This document shows positions 1-9,717 of a DNA stretch of 64,000 nucleotides, piece by piece. Source of the stretch: Plantago major (Eukaryota > Streptophyta > Magnoliopsida > Lamiales > Plantaginaceae). Position 1 is the stretch's first letter. Every line of letters starts with the position of its first letter. The position numbers were made by a program, and so were the translations under genes. The notes below the pieces were generated by a model. The model searched no databases. It worked only from the letters and a program-made list of their open reading frames with translations, and was not told the DNA's origin. Where the stretch lies: positions 88,440,877 through 88,504,876 of the forward strand of contig CM048840.1 of NCBI GenBank assembly GCA_026545765.1. The letters are read 5' to 3'.

Positions 1-2623
1 CGAGACCCTAAAAATTGAAATGGAAACGTCATCATCCTCTTGAACATCAAATGTGTCTGCGTTTCTGGACGGTCTAGATGCCTTCGTCGGGACATGGTCC
101 CCAAAGTAATAGGAGTAGAAGATTGCAGCTTCCTCTCGCACGTATGCATTGGCCATCGATCCCTCAGGCTTGCCTCTGTTGCTGACATACCTCTTCAATT
201 TCCCCAAGTATCTGTAATGTATATATATTGAGGTAAGACAATGTAACTTGGGAAAATTCAGACTTTATAAGTAAATGATTGCCTTTATTACACACCTCTC
301 GAATGGATACATCCATCGATACTAAACCGGTCTAGCAAGCCTCGCTTCGTGTGGGAGGTGAACCAGAAAATGCTCTATAGAATCAAAGAAGCTCGGTGGA
401 AAGATACGCTCGAGCTTGCATAGAATCAATGGTATGTTGCTTTCAAGATTTTCTAACACTTCATCGTCAAGCACCCTTGAGCATAAATTCTTGAAAAATA
501 AGTTCAGCTCGGTGAGAGCAATCCATACAGGTTTAGGTAGCGTTTCTTGAAATGCAACAGGGAGAAGCCTCTCCATGAACACATGACAATCGTGGCTCTT
601 CATCTCGTACATCTTTGTCCTCTTCACATCCACACACCGCCCCAACTCCGAGGCGTAATTGTCGGGGAACTTCAATCCCCTCACCCAATCAAATAGTTTG
701 TTCCTAGATTCAGTGTCAGTTGTGTAGCATACCTTGGGCCACTGCCCCTTATCATGCTGCTTTGTCAACTCGGGCCTTTTACACAATGTATCCAACTCGG
801 CTCTAGATTTAGGGGTATCCTTTGTTTTTTCGGGAATGTTGCAAACCGTGTTGAATAAGTTCTCGAGCACGTCCTTCTCAATATGTATGAAATCCAAGTT
901 GTGACGTATAAGAAGACTGCTCCAATAAGGCAAGTCCCAGAAGATGCTTCTCTTCTTCCATCAACAATTTTTGCTAATTTTCTCGTTATGCTTCTCCGAC
1001 CAAACTTCAGTCACTTTCATAAGACCCAGCCTATCTATCTCCGCAAGTATTTCTGCACCAGTAAGTTGTCTCGGGGCGCCTTTGTTCACTACTTTGTTTT
1101 TCAAGAATTGAGACTTGTTCTTCCTGAACGTATGGTCCTTTGGTAGAAACCTACGATGACAGTTTAACCAACATTCCTTTTCGCTCTTCTTCAATCTAAA
1201 TGCATCAGTGTCTTCCATACAATGTGGACATGCATTAAAGCCCACGGGTTTCCTTCCAGATAGCATGGAGTACGCAAGAAAATCACTCATGGTCCACAGT
1301 AATGCTGCTCTCAATGTAAAGTTCTTCTTCGTTGACACATCATATGCTGGGATACCATTTTCCCACAACTCAATCAGCTCCTTGATTAGGGGCTACAAGA
1401 GCACATCCAGCTTCTGTGACGGATCATCTGGCCCGGCACCAACACAGTCAAGAACATGAATGTTTCCTTCATGCATTCCCCGGGATCAGGTTGTACGGTG
1501 TCAGCATGACTGGCTAACAAGAGTACTTCCGGTCATTTCCAAATGGGTTAAAACCATCCGTACAAAGCCCCAAGCGTACATTTCTAGGCTCGGTTGCAAA
1601 CTCCGGGTAAGTCTTATCGAACTGTGTCCATGCGGCTGAGTTTGATGGATGCTCCATTCTACCCTCTTCCGGGATTACTCGCTCCTTGTGCCACCGCATT
1701 TTATTGGCACAAGAACTTGAAGCGTACAACCTCTTCAAACGAGGTGCTAGAGGGAAATACCACATTTTCTTACGTGGGAGATTTTTCTTTTGACGTTTCT
1801 TTGCAGCCCCCTCCTTGTAACGCTTGTACCGGTCCTTACCACAGAACTTGCACTTTAGTAGATCTTTATCCTCCCCCCAATAGATCATGCACATATCCTC
1901 ACAACAATCTATGGTTTCCATGGGCAACCCCATCCCCCGCATCTTTTTCTTCGCCTGGTAAAAGTTGGTGGGAAATAGGTTTTCTTCAGGACAAAGATCC
2001 GACATTACTTGTACCCATTCATTGAAGCTCGCTTCAGATTGCTGGCCATTAGCCTTATAACTCATTAGCCGAACCAACAAAGATAAATCGCTGAGCCTAC
2101 ACCCCGGATAAATCGGCTTCTTTGCTGATTCCAGCAAGTCAAAGAACACCTGATCCGCAGGATTCGGAGGCTCCTCCACATCCCCCTCGGTTACTGGCTC
2201 CCTGGTGTCCATGAACTCTGGACTCGCAACGTCATACACCATTTGCTCCATCCGTTCATGATCATAATTAGCATTAGATGTAGACGTATTCTGAGTACTT
2301 CCGATCACATTTTTCTACTTCCTTTTACGCTTTGAGAGATGCTTATAATTCATGAACGGTGCTCGTGTCTCACCATGATAACACCATACCTCATACTCAG
2401 ACACGAACCCCTTATGTTTCAAGTGCTCCACTACCGTTTCAGGAGGCAAAAATTGTTTATTCCTACATTTGTTCGCATTGCAAGGGCACTTCATCTTCCC
2501 CCCACTCAAACAAGTAGTCTGTGTAAGCGCAAAAGTGATGAAGGATTCAACCCCTTCCACAAAACTAGACTGAATTCTGCCATTAACTATGCGACGCTAC
2601 ATCCATGAATGATCGGGATTCAT
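1..2623 (-). pseudogene. TNP2-type CACTA transposase relic (CACTA-1)
   Basis: The transposase that would cut and join the CACTA ends. Reading leftward, the start is best placed at 2623 (MNPDHSWM), by comparison with MNPGRSWMYCRTVNG in CACTA-2. A Transpos_assoc-like region (2315-2560, SSFVEGVESF, cysteine-rich KCPCNANKCRNK) follows, then the TNP2 N-terminal part with CKFCGKDRYKRY and CTDGFNPFG (1514-2308). After that come the Transposase_21 core (961-1368, AALLWTMSDF, CPHCMEDTDAF) and DUF4218 (about 240-933, HLPHEARLA). It is broken: codon 9 is a TAG (2597-2599), and a TAG at 322-324 replaces the Gln seen in the PVQYRWMYPFER motif of CACTA-2; frame changes also separate the blocks. The C-terminus lies beyond position 1. 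Confidence 0.88.
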
Positions 2624-3394
2624 AATTAGATAATTAGCCTGACACGTCTACAATTATTAGATTCATAACATGCATTTTACGTTAATATAATCACCAAATA
2701 GTCTCAAAACACTTAATTAAATCTTCATAATCTAGTGCATATACGAATTTATCAAATCAAAAGTACTACGTACTTACAAACATCCTAACATTATACTAAT
2801 TAACAATACAAATTCACAATCAATATATCAATTGCACAAAGTTAACTAGCTAGTATACTATAGTTCCCATAAACATACAATTGATCTAATTAGTCGAAAT
2901 TAACAAAATTTCCAAATTTATCAACAAGTAAGGGATTCAAAACACTCAACTAAATCTTTCTAATCCTACTACATATACGAAAATATCAAATTAACAACCC
3001 TACATACTTCCAAACATCCTAACATTATACTAAAAATCCAAATTCACAATCAATATATCAATTGCACATCTCAAAGTTAACACACTACGTAATATAAGCT
3101 AAACTAACTACTACATACTTACAATAAACATGCAATTGCTCAAATTAGTCAAAATTAACAAAATCCCCAAATTTGGCAAAGTAAGGGTTTTTGCCAAAAT
3201 AACTTCGATTAAGCGGAAGGAAGATGAAATTGATTGACCACCCGAACTTCTTGTCCCACGAGCTTCGAAAACACTCCAAAATTGGCCGGAATGGCGGAGT
3301 TTTGGTCGGAAATGGCGAAATGGCGAAATGAAGGAAAGGAGGAAGAAAGAAGAAGCAGAAACGAAAATGGAGATGAAAAGGGGTTCCGCCCCGT
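2624..3394. repeat. AT-rich leader of CACTA-1 with a ~240-bp tandem duplication
   Basis: No coding signal. Two diverged tandem copies of about 240 bp lie at roughly 2703-2937 and 2938-3190. Both contain, in order, an AACACTYAAYTAAATC block, CATATACGAA, AACATCCTAACATTATACTA and AATTCACAATCAATATATC. One related copy lies in the equivalent leader of CACTA-2 (about 18940-19190). The duplication is therefore a later event inside CACTA-1. Confidence 0.65.
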
Positions 3395-3666
3395 TTCTAT
3401 TACTATTTTAGCAACAGATCCCTATCCGTCGCTAAAATCGGTTTCTTTTTAACTTTTTATCTTTTTTTTATGTTGGTCAACTTATTTAGGGACGGATATA
3501 TATCCGTCCCTAAATAAGGACGGATTAGCGACGGATTTGAGACGGATTGAGCGAATTCGCTCAATCCGTCTCAAATCCGTCGCTAAACCTAGCGATTCGT
3601 CGCTAGCTAGCAATGGATTCTATCCGTCGCTATCCCCCGTTGCTAAACGGGGGATTTCTTGTAGTG
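3395..3666. repeat. CACTA-1 subterminal repeats and right terminal inverted repeat
   Basis: Many copies of ATCCGTCGCTAAA in both orientations (for example around 3420-3435, 3500-3600 and 3620-3650), ending in the CACTA terminus at 3666. In CACTA elements such subterminal motif clusters are the usual binding sites for the element-encoded DNA-binding protein. Several motifs lie head to head and could form hairpins, including one of about 35 bp centred near 3550. Confidence 0.85.
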
Positions 3667-4135
3667 GTTTGGGAAACTAAGGAATAGCTCGAAGGTTTTT
3701 GAGTACAGGAAGTACTTAGCTGAGAAAGCCGGGGAATAACTCAAGGGGAACACTTGGTTGGGAACCTAGTGTAAAAGGAAATCAAGGGATAGGTTTATTA
3801 TAAGGAGAAATCAATAACTATCTTAGTGAATTTCAAGTCCTGAGAAAGGGCGAGTGGATTAGTTGAGGGATTACGCCACCCTCAGATACCACTATAAAGA
3901 TCTGTGTTATTTACTTTCTGCAACTTATTACTTGCTTTATTTACCTTGCTGAGTATTTACACACTTATATCTTACTGAGCACGTGCACTTATCACAGAAT
4001 AGTCTTCCGCTCTCTGAAATTAAGTATCAGATATCTTCACAGATATCTGAGAAATTGTGTTTATCGACAAAAGTTATAAAAGACTATTCACCCCCCCCCC
4101 CCCAGTCTTTTCCTTTGCCGTTATCTGGACCAACA
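3667..4135 (+). mobile_element. Sirevirus-type (Ty1/copia) LTR, 3' part
   Basis: This stretch is the reverse complement of the LTR of the Sirevirus at 42.8-58.6 kb. Shared blocks include the TTCCCCGGCTTTCTCAGC segment, the ATATCTTCACAGATATCTGA segment, the poly-C run and the terminal CTGGACCAACA. It ends in CA at 4135 and no primer-binding site follows, so it is a solo LTR or a 3' LTR. CACTA-1 interrupts it on the left. It abuts Athila-1 LTR sequence at 4136, so it was probably inserted into that LTR. Fossil, incomplete. Confidence 0.8.
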
Positions 4136-4710
4136 AAGATTAATTCGATAACAGAAGGCTCGCCGCGGTGAGCTATTTCTTCCGCCGCAGCGAGAAGCGC
4201 CGAACAGATTTTTATTTTCCTTATTAACTTAGAATTGGGACCTCTTCTCATACTTTCTTTTAACCTAGTTCTTAGAAAAAGCTCCATATTCATACTTTGA
4301 CATTGAGACATTATTGGAGATTGGTTTTCATCATTGTTGAAGGATTGATATCGAATTCCACTTAATATTTGATAATTCTCCATCGTTTATCTCTTCGATT
4401 CGTGTTGTTATTGTTTATCGAATTGTATGAGCTTGCGTGCGATTATCAACATGTCTGTGTTTATCATATGCAATACTTCGAAATCTTTGATCTTTGCTTC
4501 TACTATGAGTAGTTAAACCACTCCGAACACAGTAGTTATGTGACGGTTTTACGTATTCGCTTCTAGGGTTAGGATTCGTTCATATAGGTTCGTCTATTTC
4601 AAAATCTTTGTAAAAACCATCAATCCAATTTGCTAGTTCAAGATTTTCTAAATCATTTTCGGGTAAGGATCGTGGATTGATGACCCATGATTACTCTAGT
4701 TCAAAACATT
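4136..4710 (+). repeat. Athila-1 left LTR fragment
   Basis: Aligns with 8221-8795 of the right LTR: both run from GATTAATTCGA through a CTCGCCGCGGTGAG-type palindrome, ATTGGGACCTCTTCTCATAC and TTCTAGGGTTA to AGTTCAAAACATTCAAA. The left part of this LTR is replaced by the Sirevirus LTR. Confidence 0.85.
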
Positions 4711-5099
4711 CAAAACGTGAGTTGCAAGCCACCACTACACTATACTCACGCCTGCAGGTTGAAACCAGGAACTATGTAGGTGCACACACCGGTCCCCTCT
4801 ACACCTACTCTAATTCACAGGGAAGGAAAGGAGCTGAGATGACCGGGAAGATCAAACACCATTGATTTTCACCTGGGAAAGTCGAGATAACGACTTAAAA
4901 CAAATGCACTTTTATTTCCTTGCACATTAGACAATTTCATTTCCTTTCACATTATACTCTTGCGTTGTTTTTCTTACTGTTGAGACTATTTATTTGATAA
5001 TTTGGACAACTTGTGTTATTCTTGCATTTATTTTACTGTTTATGTGTGTTGAGGGAGCGGGACCTTCGTACTCACACGAGGAAACTCGTGAAATTCTAC

Positions 5100-5402
5100 G
5101 CCGAGGCATGAAATTTCAATCTCGTGAGGCGAGATTGCATTAGAGACGAAGAAAAGAAAATTTCAGCTTTTGCCCTCGCTGCGGCGAGCTTTTTGCTTCG
5201 CCGTGGCGAGATAAGACGAGAGCAAAAATTTCGTCTCGCTAAATCTCGCCGCGGCGAGATCCTCCCCCAGTGAAAATTTCTGTTTCATAAAAACTCACCG
5301 TGGCGAGGGTTTTTTCTCGCCGCGGCGAGACTGTCTGCCAAGAATAGTTGTTTGTCTTGTAAAAACTCGCCGCGGCGAGGCTTTCTTCCCGCCGCGGCGA
5401 GC
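5100..5402. repeat. Array of GC palindromes in Athila-1 internal DNA
   Basis: At least six copies or near-copies of the self-complementary 14-mer CTCGCCGCGGCGAG lie in about 230 bp. Three are perfect (5245-5258, 5316-5329, 5366-5379). Variants occur near 5174, 5199 and 5294 and at 5388-5401. The same motif occurs several times in each Athila LTR in this window. The array precedes the env-position reading region at about 5.7 kb. Confidence 0.9.
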
Positions 5403-5699
5403 TAGGTTATTTTAAACCATTTTATCTTCTTATTCTTCTTCCCCGCCCCCACTCTCCTCCATTCTTCTTCCCGTTTTTCTTCTTCTCTTCACTCAAATTT
5501 CTCTTTCTCACTCAATTATCCACCAAATTCCCCCATTCTTGTTGCAAATCAACGGGTTTTTCCTCCTCTCTCCGTTCCTTGCTTCAAATTTGTGTGATTT
5601 CCATCCAATTCTCCCGATTCAAAAGGTAATTTGGCTTGAAACTCCTTTCTTCCTTTACATTTGAGTTTTGCTTGAATTATGTGGTTGATCGTCGTTCGT

Positions 5700-6540
5700 T
5701 CTTGATTGATCGAAAGGATTCAGTTTTTAACTAGGAGTATCCGGGAATTCCTACAGTGTATGGTTTTCCAAACAGGGGACGACAGGTACAGCCATTGGGG
5801 CGACAATTTTCACAACCGGCAGTTTGAGAGGGACTTAGCCGAGTTTGTACTTCTACCTGGTACCTATCCGGAGGACCACATGACCAAAACCACCATAGTC
5901 ACTCACTTCCTCAAGCCAGAGGTTCGCCTCTGGCAATATCTGATCCAGTATAATGTGACCCCCCAACTCACATTTCAACACCCTCACCCCTCCCACAGCC
6001 TGCCTCATCCGAGCTATCATGAACGGGCAGTTTGTTGATGCCCTAGATATCATTATGGCGGAGGCTCAGTCCCGGAAAGCTAAAGGCAGTCTCCTCGATT
6101 TTCCATGCCTTATTACCAGCATCTGCAGGTCCCTCAATATACCAGGTATCCAGGGCTCTGAGAAACCCAAAGGGGCCCTGAAATCCGCCAGTGCCAGAGT
6201 CATTCTTGGCAGCCACCCCATCCCTATTAGGGGAGCTGACGACACTACGAAGCAGCCTGCTGCACCTGGTTCTACTGATTTCCAGGGTTATTTTGAGCAG
6301 TTGACAGCACAGTTCCAGGAGTGGGCAGGACCACAGTATGCCCGGATTGAGGATCAGTACTCCCGCATCGAGGAGCACTACGGCAGGAGGAGCGAGATAG
6401 GAGAGCTGAGGCTAGGGAGCAGCGAGAGATTGAGCGCTTGGAGAGGCAGGAGGCACTCTGGAAGGCACAACAGGATTTCTGAGAGCAGCGCTTCGGTGGT
6501 GGCCCTTTTGGATCTACTTGATCATCCCTAATGAGACAAC
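5700..6540 (+). pseudogene. Athila-1 env-position protein relic
   Basis: A coding-like stretch between the palindrome array and the 3' non-coding region. Segments such as QYNVTPQLTFQHP and LLDFPCLITSICRSLNIPG resemble the putative plant transposon protein found downstream of pol in Athila and Calypso elements. The Y.RIE.QYSRIEEHY part looks like a short coiled-coil tail. I see no signal peptide or membrane segment, so the env name rests on position only. Broken; fossil. Confidence 0.6.
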
Positions 6541-7975
6541 ACTATGGTTGGTCACATTATCCAGTCGTTTCTTACACTATTCATTGCTAGGGACTAGCAC
6601 TTGTGTAGGTTTGGGGAGGTTTCGACTGTATCTATTTCTTAAGTTGTCTCATTTTCGGTACTCTTTTCCATATATTTGTACTCTATTTCTATGTATTCTG
6701 TTCGAGTGGTATGTTAGCCACTCGTTCTTGTTTTGTGACTGTGGTGGCATGTTACACCTTTCTGTGTTAGTTGTTTTTCTTCTCTTTTTCAGTTGAGTCC
6801 AGTTTAGGTGTTAGTATATTGTGGCGAGTCTGAGTCATTTACCAAGTCGAACGTCTATTGTGAATGGTAAATTCTCTTGCTGCTTACGTTTTGTTTGATG
6901 ACCAGCTGGAAGTAGGATAGTGGACTTTAAACCTCGCAAAGTCGTTTCTCTTTTAAATAGCAAGTTTGTATAGCTCTTTAGTCCAAAATCCTGTGAGGAG
7001 CCTGAGCCGAAGAAAAAATATGGTGCCGGCACCTGTAATTCTGTGTGATTCCTGGGTTGTGCAACTTTTTACGAATTACTTGGGCCTTTTCATACTTATG
7101 TGTACTCAGTTCGTTGGGGATGACGAACGGCATGCTTTACTTTGTGGATTTTACTTCCCCCGTTCTGCTAAACTGGTTTGGGGAGAGGATTCTATTTTAC
7201 GACTGTTATGAGCTGTTACATTTGTGGTGAAAAGTCTGTTTACTTCTCCCCAAAGGTTATTGATATTTGAATCTCGGGGTGGATCTATGGTCTTCATTGA
7301 TCACTGTTAGTCGTGTTAAGCGTGTTTCAAATACTACCTATATACCGGCGTGGTCCTAAAAGCCATATGTCAGTGAGGGTTGATGGCGCGTATACCAAAC
7401 TGACACGCACAAAAGTGAAGACTATCGGTAAAATAGACACCTATCAAAAAATTAAGATTAAAAGAGCCCAATGTGGCCATGCACTGAATCCAGTGAAGTA
7501 AATTGAGATTTGAGGTTGTTTGACATGAATTAAAGGGAGCAGTTTCAGCTTTTTGATTTTCTCTGGAAAAATATAGTCGTGTGCCAAAGTCCCTTTCGAC
7601 TCAATGAGACGAGTGCAAAAGCATACAATATTTTAGGCACCTTTGTGACGCAAGTCACCTTCCCAGTTTATTTTTTGAACTTATACCCCATTTGGATACT
7701 TCCAAGAGAGATACACTACATTCACCTGTGAGGGATTAGCGAGCTACACTTAAGTGCTATTTGTTTGGGAAACGATTGTGTTTGCTTTTTTGTACACTGT
7801 TTTGCCAAAGTTAGTTTGATAACAAAATTTTTGCATCTTGTGGACTTACTATTTACAATGGTAGATTCGGTCACTTGGGACCTTGACTCTTTGTTTGTCT
7901 TCGTGGTTTCGAGTCTAGTTGTGTCTAGGATTGTTTGTTTGCTCAAGGACGAGCAAAGGTTCGGTTTGGGGAGTT
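6541..7975 (+). other. Athila-1 3' non-coding region and polypurine tract
   Basis: No protein signal. The region parallels the 3' region of Athila-2 (26.5-27.6 kb): shared blocks include AATTCTGTGTGATTCCTGGG-like text, TCTCGGGGTGGATCTATGGT, TGTGACGCAAGTCACCTTCC and GACGAGCAAAGGTTCGGTTT. It ends in the purine-rich GGTTTGGGGAG just before the right LTR, where a polypurine tract is expected. Confidence 0.75.
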
Positions 7976-9110
7976 TGATGAGACTATAATTTAGAGTCTC
8001 ATTTGGTCCTTTTTAGCGGTCATTGTGAGTATTTGTCTTTAGTTTTTTAGTGTTTTTTGTTCGTTTTTAGGCTTTGGTGTTGTGTTCCCTTTTTGTAGGA
8101 ATTATTCATTTTGAGCAAAAAAGAGGAAGAGCCAATCAGCCAGGCTCGCCGCAGCGAGATTTTACGAAGCTGGTACTGGAATTGCTGAAGAGGCTCGCCG
8201 TGGCGAGATTTTACGAGGGGAAGATTAATTCGACAACAGAAGGCTCACCGCGGCGAGCTATTTCTTCCGCCGCAGCGAGAAGCGCAGAACAGATTTTTAT
8301 TTTCCTTATTAGCTTAGAATTGGGACCTCTTCTCATACTTTCTTTTAACCTAGTTCTTAGAAAAATCTCCATATTCATACTTTGACATTGAGATATTATT
8401 GGAGCTTGGTTTTCATCATTGTTGAAAGATTGATATCGAACTCCTGGTAATATTTGATAATTCTCCATCGTTTATCTCTTCGATTCGTGTTGTTATTGTT
8501 TATCGAATTGTATGAGCTTGCGTGCGATTATCAACATGTCTGTGTTTATCATATGCAATACTTCGAAATCTTTGATCTTTGCTTCTACTATGAGTAGTTA
8601 AACCACTCCGAACACAGTAGTTATGTGACGGTTTTGTGTTCTAGGGTTATGATTCGTTCATATAGGTTCGTCTATTTCAAAATCTTCGTAAAAACCATCA
8701 ATCCAATTCGCTAGTTCAAGATTTTCTAAATCGTTTTTGGTTAAGGATCGTGGATTGACGACCCACGATTACTCTAGTTCAAAACATTCAAATGACGATT
8801 GGTTGAGGTTGGATTGATCGATTTATGTACATCGACCGTGTGACAAGTATGAATGATTTCCCTAGAGTGAATTAGTATTACTCGATCATAACTGTTGTGT
8901 TCTCTCTATAACTTTACATCACTTTTATGTTTTCTGGTTATTAGAAGTAATCAAAACCAAACAAATCAAACTATTTATACAAGTAACTGTTTGCTCTCAA
9001 CTCGTTGTGGTAGCTTAATTGGTTCCTTAGCGAACGACTCTGTGGTTAGAATTGTCTGTTTACAACAACTGCTTTCTACTTGTTTTCTAAGTAGTAATTT
9101 GAGCACATCA
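7976..9110 (+). repeat. Athila-1 right LTR
   Basis: A 1135-bp LTR starting TGATGAGACTATAAT and ending TTTGAGCACATCA. It matches the left fragment and is related to the Athila-2 LTRs, which start TGATGAGACAATATT and end TTTGAGCTTATCA. It holds palindrome variants at 8145-8158, 8194-8207, 8244-8257 and 8266-8279. Confidence 0.87.
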
Positions 9111-9717
9111 CAGATGATGCCATTGATTTCTTCCTGTTAATCAGAGTGACTTCCCATAGACGGCGCCACTGTTGTGGAATTAACTCGATATAACATAAAT
9201 GAACAACGAACAATTGAGCGAGAATCGAAAATAATTGCACAAAACAATTTACGTGGTTCAGGTTGAAAATCAAGCATACATCCACAGGAAAACCTCCACA
9301 GTCTTATTAATCAATCGTACAACGATTATAGAGAATCGACCCACGAAACCATACAATAAATCACCTAATTTTGTAATCTCCTATCGATAAACCCTAGAAC
9401 CTAATCACCAACTGGTTACAATCTCAAGAACGATTGCAGTGTGAAATTGATTGAGGAACAAGCTTTCTCTCATTATGTATATAATGACCGCTCAAGGAAT
9501 TGGAGAAACAATGAAGATCAGAGACGAATTGAGAAGAAAATGAGCCAAATTAATCTCAACCCTCCAAATCTCCATATTTGATCACAGTTGTCCAAATCAG
9601 ATTGAGCTATATTTCTCACAAATTGGGTTGTGAAAAATTCATAGAAGTGAAAAACTTCGACCTACACTACTTTAAGAGTACCACACCTATCATTAACATA
9701 CTTGGAAACTAGGGGCA
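9111..9717 (-). mobile_element. Older LTR element (minus strand): 5' LTR, primer site and start of internal region
   Basis: Read on the minus strand, 9717 to 9170 starts TGCCCCTAGTTTCC and ends CCACAACA, so it has TG...CA ends (548 bp). One base later comes TGGCGCCGTCTATGGGAAG (9168-9150), a plausible tRNA primer-binding site. About 40 bp of internal sequence (9149-9111) follow before Athila-1 begins. The plus-strand text TTTACGTGGTTCAGG resembles a block common in plant LTRs. The rest of the element is not in the window or not recognisable. I cannot assign it to a lineage with confidence. Fossil. Confidence 0.55.
9150..9168 (-). other. Primer-binding site of the older LTR element
   Basis: TGGCGCCGTCTATGGGAAG on the minus strand, one base inside the CACAACA end of the LTR. 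The TGGCGCCG start is typical of gypsy-type primer sites in plants. Confidence 0.6.

Larger units (their letters stand above)
1..3666 (-). mobile_element. CACTA-1: right part of a CACTA (En/Spm-type) DNA transposon
   Basis: A class II transposon whose coding strand is minus; the left part lies outside the window. The right end is a CACTA terminus: the sequence ends in TTTCTTGTAGTG at 3655-3666, the reverse complement of CACTACAAGAAA. Next to it is a cluster of the subterminal motif TTTAGCGACGGAT and its complement. Inside are TNP2 transposase relics in the usual order. The flanking bases 3667-3669 (gtt) should be half of the 3-bp target duplication. The element is inserted in a Sirevirus-type LTR that resumes at 3667. 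It belongs to the same family as the element at 12.39-19.70 kb: same motif, same gene order, closely similar proteins. Confidence 0.9.
4136..9110 (+). mobile_element. Athila-1: reduced Ty3/gypsy Athila-type element
   Basis: Parts seen: a left LTR fragment (4136-4710), an internal stretch with a palindrome array and an env-position reading region, a 3' non-coding region, and a right LTR (7976-9110). The LTR begins TGATGAGAC and ends CATCA. No gag or pol sequence is visible. Over the roughly 575 bp they share, the two LTR parts differ at about 4% by eye. At commonly used plant rates (about 7e-9 to 1.3e-8 per site per year) that suggests an insertion very roughly 1.5-3 million years ago. It appears to be inserted into an older LTR element whose primer site is at 9150-9168. 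Fossil, heavily reduced. Confidence 0.82.

Noticed and set aside
1594-2025. Plus-strand open frame opposite the transposase
   Set aside because: It mirrors the TNP2 frame; the same shadow occurs at 17463-17783 and 17060-17653 opposite CACTA-2. No independent motif.
4677-4865. Short open frame across the edge of the left Athila-1 LTR
   Set aside because: It spans the LTR boundary and is not shared with the right LTR; no motif.
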